Of a DNA stretch of 64,000 nucleotides, positions 60,169 to 64,000 are shown in pieces. This stretch comes from Elusimicrobiota bacterium (GTDB lineage Bacteria; Elusimicrobiota; Elusimicrobia; JACQPE01). Both the position numbers and the translations under genes were made by a program. Within the stretch, counting starts at the first letter, position 1. The number at the start of each line of letters is the position of its first letter. The stretch is taken from contig JACPAN010000016.1 of the NCBI GenBank assembly GCA_016180815.1, forward strand, positions 51,729 through 115,728. The letters run 5' to 3'. The notes beneath the pieces are model-generated. The model worked only from the letters and a program-made list of their open reading frames with translations. It searched no databases and was not told the origin of the DNA.

Positions 60169-61274
60169 CGCATCGCTGCGCATTGGGACTGATTTCCGGC
60201 ACGTCCGCGGACGGCGTCACGACCGCGGTGATCAACATCGACGAGTCGAACAAAAAAAAGCCGGTTGAATTAATCGCTCATCGAACCTACCCTTACCCAG
60301 CGCAACTGAGACGGCGCGTCCTAGCCGCCGTCGACATGAAAACTCCGGAAATTTCCCGGCTCAATTTCGAACTGGGCGAATTTTTCGCCCGGGCCGCCGG
60401 CGACGAAGTTCGCCGGCTAAAAATCAAAAATCCGAAACTCTCCGTCGAAATCATCGGCAGCCACGGCCAAACCATTTACCACGGCCCGGATGACCGGCCG
60501 GCCAATACATTGCAAATCGGGGAGCCGGCCATAATCGCCGAGCGTTTGGGCCTGCCCGTCATCGCAGATTTCAGGCCCGGGGATATGGCGGCCGGCGGCC
60601 AAGGCGCTCCGTTGGCGCCTTTTTTTGATTGGTTCCGCTTTCATCGCCTCGCGCCGGTGATTTGCCTCAATATCGGGGGCATCGCCAATATCACGATCGT
60701 ATCCGAAAAACCGGAACATGTCATCGCCTTCGACACCGGTCCCGGCAATTGCCTGATGGATTTGGCGGTCTCACTCTCGACGCGCGGACGCATGGCGTAT
60801 GATCAAGACGGCCGCCGGGCCGGGCGCGGGACCATCGATGATGCCGCTTTGCGGCGGGCCTGCGGCCATGCCTATTTTTTGAAAAACCCTCCCAAATCCA
60901 CCGGGCGGGAGCTGTTCAATCAAAACTTTCTCGAACGCGGCTTCGGAAAAATAAAAAGGATTGAAGACAAGCTGGCCACTTTGGCTGCGTTGACGGCTGA
61001 AACGATTTCAACGGCCATCAAAAAATTCCCCCGCTCTCCGGTTCTCGCCAGCGGCGGCGGCGTGCATAACCTGCTGCTGATGAAACTGCTTAAGGAGCGC
61101 CTCCCCGGGCATCCCATCGCGCCCACGGATCATTATGGCGTTCATGCCGAAGCCAAAGAAGCCATGGCGTTTGCGCTGATGGCCTGGTGCGCTTGGCGCG
61201 GACGGCCCAATCATTTGCCGCAGACAACAGGCGCCACGGGAAAACCGCAAATTCTTGGAAAATTAATCACCTGA
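60165..61274 (+). CDS. anmK: Anhydro-N-acetylmuramic acid kinase AnmK
   Basis: A 369-residue ASKHA-fold kinase that opens and phosphorylates 1,6-anhydro-MurNAc to MurNAc-6-P, the substrate of MurQ. Motifs are LGLISGTSADGVTTAVINI, GSHGQTIYHGP, LQIGEPAIIAERLGLPVIADFR, NIGGIANITIV, FDTGPGNCLMDL and VLASGGGVHN. The last 30 residues are divergent. It overlaps murQ by 4 nt. Confidence 0.96.
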   Translation: MTHRCALGLISGTSADGVTTAVINIDESNKKKPVELIAHRTYPYPAQLRRRVLAAVDMKTPEISRLNFELGEFFARAAGDEVRRLKIKNPKLSVEIIGSHGQTIYHGPDDRPANTLQIGEPAIIAERLGLPVIADFRPGDMAAGGQGAPLAPFFDWFRFHRLAPVICLNIGGIANITIVSEKPEHVIAFDTGPGNCLMDLAVSLSTRGRMAYDQDGRRAGRGTIDDAALRRACGHAYFLKNPPKSTGRELFNQNFLERGFGKIKRIEDKLATLAALTAETISTAIKKFPRSPVLASGGGVHNLLLMKLLKERLPGHPIAPTDHYGVHAEAKEAMAFALMAWCAWRGRPNHLPQTTGATGKPQILGKLIT

Positions 61275-61278
61275 AAAA

Positions 61279-61304
61279 GGACAATGGTGTCTGTCCCTAT
61301 TTTT
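61279..61304 (+). terminator. Weak hairpin with T-tract after anmK
   Basis: GGACA-n8-TGTCC (61279-61296) followed by CTATTTTT, 5 bp after the anmK stop. The stem is only 5 bp, so it is a weak terminator. It is also a short palindromic sequence of the kind found as interspersed repeats. Confidence 0.35.
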
Positions 61305-62205
61305 ATGGGCAGGCGTCTGCAGCGCCTCTGGCCGGCAGGGTGATCACGCCCCCGTCCGCGCAAAGTTCGCGCGCTTTTTGATTGGGCGTTGGGCAATTCC
61401 TGACACGAAGTTCCCTTAACAACTGCGTTCGTTGGCGCGCGCAATTAAAAGACATGCCTCCCGAAGCCGGGGTACCCAATGGCGGCGGCAGCGTGGATTG
61501 ATGGAGTTCCGGCCTCCCCGTAGGGCCGGTTCGATTGGGCCGGATCGCCGTGGGCGATGTTTCGCCTGAAACCTCGTCCCCCGTATAACGCGCAGCCGCC
61601 GGCCTGACCTCAGCCGGTTCGATGCCGCCGGGATCATGAACACGCGAACGTCTTCTGCTGGCGGGCATCGCCGCTTCCACGTCCACCGAAATATTAAATG
61701 GGAGAGGGACAGCCGCTGCTGAACGGCCCCCGGACCCTCCACCATCTCCTTTGCGGCCGCCGCCGAATGTGCGCGTGCCCACGGTATGCCCTGAATTAGC
61801 GCCCTGATTGGCTTCTTCGCCCAGACGCGTGCTTGAATCCGTTAAAGCTGCGGTTCGGGCCGGACGAATACTCCCCAATAAACGCATCATTTCAGTGTAA
61901 TCAGCGCCATCCCCGGAACCGGCCAGACTCTCCAACTGCCCCCAATCGCCGTTTGAAACCGTAAATTTAATGCCGGCTGCGGCTTGATCGATCATGCTGT
62001 CTAATCTGCTGACGACGCGGCTGCAGGACGCTCCTGCTCCGGCCGAATTTCCGGAACCTTCATCTTCCGTTTCCTCTCCTGCGCCGTCATCATTGCAGAT
62101 GATTTTTTCGCTCAATCCCTCCAAATCAACAAGCTCCAGATCCCTGGCTTCAAGCGTCCAGGGCATGATCATCATCATGATAAATGGATAAATAAAACGA
62201 CTCAT
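61303..62205 (-). CDS. Secreted Gly/Ser-rich protein, unknown function
   Basis: A 300-residue exported protein. ATG 62205 follows GAGGGAAA and gives the signal peptide MSRFIYPFIMMMIMPWTLEA. The frame is open to 62259, but that adds a non-signal extension. An acidic Cys-containing start (IICNDDGAGEETEDEG, GASCSRVVSRLD) precedes a helical part. A low-complexity Gly/Ser/Arg/Pro region (about 140-245) and a C-terminal Cys-rich end (NCARQRTQLL, VRNCPTPNQ, LCADGG) follow. No family is recognised. It interrupts the recycling genes on the opposite strand. Confidence 0.55.
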   Translation of the reverse strand: MSRFIYPFIMMMIMPWTLEARDLELVDLEGLSEKIICNDDGAGEETEDEGSGNSAGAGASCSRVVSRLDSMIDQAAAGIKFTVSNGDWGQLESLAGSGDGADYTEMMRLLGSIRPARTAALTDSSTRLGEEANQGANSGHTVGTRTFGGGRKGDGGGSGGRSAAAVPLPFNISVDVEAAMPASRRRSRVHDPGGIEPAEVRPAAARYTGDEVSGETSPTAIRPNRTGPTGRPELHQSTLPPPLGTPASGGMSFNCARQRTQLLRELRVRNCPTPNQKARELCADGGVITLPARGAADACP

Positions 62206-62289
62206 TTTCCCTCGAAAAAGGCCTCTTTTATATGTACCAGCCCATAGGTCAAAAAGCAAGGACAGGCTCGTGAATGCGGGCTTATTCGA

Positions 62290-62295
62290 TATGAT
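62290..62295 (+). promoter_or_regulatory. -10 box of nagZ
   Basis: TATGAT ends 8 nt before the nagZ ATG at 62304, with no Shine-Dalgarno site, predicting a leaderless start. Confidence 0.4.
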
Positions 62296-62303
62296 ACCGG
62301 CAT

Positions 62304-63872
62304 ATGCACAAGATTGCGGCTTTGGTGATGCCGGCCTTCCGTTTCGGCGTTCACGACCCCAAAGAAGCCGAATCCTTGGCCAAAGAAGGAGTCTCCGGCT
62401 TCTGTTTATATGGGGGTACGGCGCGGGAAACCTACGAACTGACCCGCAGGCTGCTGATGGCCGCGCAATCGCCTCTCTTATTCGCGGCGGATTTTGAAAA
62501 CGGAGCCGGCAGCCAATTGCAAGACGCGGTTGAACTGACGTCTAGCATGGGCATCGGCCAAAGCCGGGATACGGCAAACGCCCGCCTGAAAGGAGAAATC
62601 ACCGGGCGTCAAGCCAAGGCCGTGGGCATTAATTGGGCGTTCGCTCCGGTGGTCGATCTTAATCTGCGTCCGGATAACCCCATTGTCAGCACCCGGGCCT
62701 TCGGGTCCGGGCATCAGGAAGTTACCGCCCATGCCCGGTCTTTTCTGGAAGGCTTAAACAGCCAAGGCATTGCCGGCTGCCTCAAGCACTTTCCTGGCCA
62801 CGGCGATACGCGCGTTGATTCTCATCTTGATCTGGCCGCCATTGAGCGGCCGCTGGCGGCCATGAACGATCATGACCTCAAACCCTATGAAGCGCTTTCC
62901 GCTACGGCCGAGTCCGTGATGACGGCTCATATCGCCGGCCCTGACGTGGACGCCAAGCCGGCTTCCCTATCCCGGCGCTGGGTCACGGATATTTTAAGGA
63001 AACGGCTGGGTTTCGACGGTTTGGTCGTCACCGACGCTTTGATGATGGGCGCCATTCAGAAAAATTTCGGCGAAGAAGAAGCGATTTTGTTGGCGCTGGA
63101 AGCGGGCAACGACCTGCTCCTTTACCCTCCGGATTCCCGGGCCGCCATCCGTATCATCAAAAATCTTTATGGACAAGGGCGCCTGCCTCAAGCCGCCGTT
63201 GAGCGCGCATTGGGTAGGATCAAGGCTTTAGCCGCACGCCTGCCGCAGCCGACAGCCGCCTTTTCGCGCGAAACATTCCACAGGCTCGAGGAAGAACATG
63301 CCAAATCCGCGCTGTTGCTGGCCCGCGCCTCGATTCAATGGCGGCGGCCCGGCCCGGCGCTTCCTGCGGCGCCCGCGAACCTGCGCTATATGGAATTCGG
63401 CAACAATAAAGTCAAACTTCAAAACCTACGGGGTTGGAATTTAGGAAGCATCCGGCGCTCATTCCCAAACCTGGGCACGGCGGCGCGCAACCTGATCCGG
63501 TTCATGCATGATAAAAGCCGCGCCGATTCCTTTAGAAAACTGCTTGAGGCGCGACGCTATCATCCCATCAAACCGAGCTCAAAAAATCAGGATTGGCCTC
63601 TTGTTCTGGGTATTTTTCACAAACCGCGCGCCTTTGCCGGCGCCATCGGGCTCGATGCTCAAGAAATTAAAACCATCAACGATTTGGCGCGGCAAAGCGC
63701 GCCTCAAACGCCTCTACTGGCTGTTTCCTTCGGCGATCCCTATGTTTTGGATCAGCTTCCCGAAGCCTACGCTTCTTTATGCAGTTATTCGGATTCGTTC
63801 GCTTCTCAAGTCGCGGTATTAGATGAGCTGTTAAAAGGCGCGACGAAAACTAAAACTTCAACGACAAGCTGA
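62304..63872 (+). CDS. nagZ: Beta-N-acetylhexosaminidase NagZ (GH3)
   Basis: A 522-residue glycoside hydrolase family 3 enzyme that removes GlcNAc from GlcNAc-anhydroMurNAc. The TIM barrel (about 1-330) has LFAADFENGAG, the diagnostic loop KHFPGHGDTRVDSHLDL carrying the catalytic His, MTAHIAGPDVD, and the nucleophile Asp in VVTDALMMGAI. A C-terminal GH3 alpha/beta domain of about 180 residues is present, longer than E. coli NagZ and more like Bacillus forms. No signal peptide, so cytoplasmic. It supplies the substrate for the AnmK and MurQ steps encoded upstream. The last 23 nt overlap the convergent barrel gene. Confidence 0.93.
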   Translation: MHKIAALVMPAFRFGVHDPKEAESLAKEGVSGFCLYGGTARETYELTRRLLMAAQSPLLFAADFENGAGSQLQDAVELTSSMGIGQSRDTANARLKGEITGRQAKAVGINWAFAPVVDLNLRPDNPIVSTRAFGSGHQEVTAHARSFLEGLNSQGIAGCLKHFPGHGDTRVDSHLDLAAIERPLAAMNDHDLKPYEALSATAESVMTAHIAGPDVDAKPASLSRRWVTDILRKRLGFDGLVVTDALMMGAIQKNFGEEEAILLALEAGNDLLLYPPDSRAAIRIIKNLYGQGRLPQAAVERALGRIKALAARLPQPTAAFSRETFHRLEEEHAKSALLLARASIQWRRPGPALPAAPANLRYMEFGNNKVKLQNLRGWNLGSIRRSFPNLGTAARNLIRFMHDKSRADSFRKLLEARRYHPIKPSSKNQDWPLVLGIFHKPRAFAGAIGLDAQEIKTINDLARQSAPQTPLLAVSFGDPYVLDQLPEAYASLCSYSDSFASQVAVLDELLKGATKTKTSTTS

Positions 63873-64000
63873 CCCTGTGCGTGTCGCCCAAATCCCCGAA
63901 GGGCACAAACGCATAGTCCACGCCCAAGCCCGCATGCCGGAATCCCAAGCCCGCACCGATGCCAGGCCCCGCACCTTTATCGCGCCCCAACTGATAGCCG
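63850..64000 (-). CDS. PorV/PorQ-like outer-membrane protein, C-terminal fragment
   Basis: The 49 C-terminal residues of a minus-strand gene that continues beyond the window. The sequence GAGLGFRHAGLGVDYAFVP, FGDLGDTHRVSLSLKF is the typical last two strands of PorV/PorQ (UPF0164-like) barrels, ending in Phe for BAM recognition. The stop TAG is at 63852-63850, inside the nagZ 3' end. Found by translating the edge directly. Confidence 0.65.
   Translation of the reverse strand, partial: GYQLGRDKGAGPGIGAGLGFRHAGLGVDYAFVPFGDLGDTHRVSLSLKF

Overview
The window reads as chromosome of a diderm (Gram-negative) bacterium of about 54% GC. Signs of an outer membrane are a PorV/PorQ-like barrel end with a terminal Phe, a second small barrel, and the MltG, NagZ, AnmK and MurQ murein machinery. 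The core operons (rpsU-dnaG-rpoD; hrcA-grpE-dnaK-dnaJ-exonuclease-rsmE with a CIRCE site) are chromosomal. Many secreted lineage-specific proteins and regulators resembling the TIGR02147/DUF4423 group suggest a deep-branching phylum such as Elusimicrobiota or a Fibrobacter/Bdellovibrio-like lineage. That placement is a low-confidence inference.

Layout. 1-7.4 kb: a partial TPR protein, a RecB-like nuclease, NlpC/P60 and VanX/L,D-transpeptidase cell-wall enzymes, rsmD diverging from a small RF-1-like factor, a secreted protein, a lipase and a diacylglycerol-kinase-like protein. 7.5-13.5 kb: first cluster of secreted proteins, a decayed and an intact DNA-binding regulator, and a secreted PHP hydrolase. 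13.5-16.4 kb: a FlgO/diheme cytochrome fusion, a Deg protease and tRNA-Ala(GGC). 16.4-24.1 kb: second, larger cluster of secreted proteins around another regulator. 24.2-28.6 kb: an endonuclease IV-like protein, Mut7-C, thpR, mltG, a FecR-domain protein and a small secreted protein. 28.6-36.4 kb: a histidine-degradation operon (ftcD, hutI, hutU) interleaved with a HAD phosphatase, two epimerases and a CPBP protease. 36.4-42.3 kb: a 273-bp palindromic repeat, lipid-related enzymes, an RRM protein, a patatin/NTE protein and a secreted protein. 42.3-56.3 kb: a dipeptidase, the macromolecular-synthesis operon, mtaB, a toxin-antitoxin pair and the heat-shock operon. 56.4-64 kb: a heptad-repeat protein, psd-pssA, and the muropeptide-recycling genes murQ, anmK and nagZ.

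The most unusual content is the two secreted-protein clusters. Nine otherwise dissimilar products share a signal peptide followed by an F-D-(G/R/A/Q) motif; in eight the Phe lies 12-17 residues after the likely cleavage site. Six of the nine then carry a Gly/Ala-rich pair of hydrophobic segments. The clusters sit beside the two regulators. Two upstream regions of the large cluster share a promoter module of about 100 bp, and five intergenic regions in the window carry a CCTAA-n(1-3)-CCTA box upstream of secreted-protein genes. Separately, many housekeeping genes have a -10 hexamer 6-8 nt before the start codon, which predicts leaderless mRNAs, whereas several secreted-protein genes have good Shine-Dalgarno sites.
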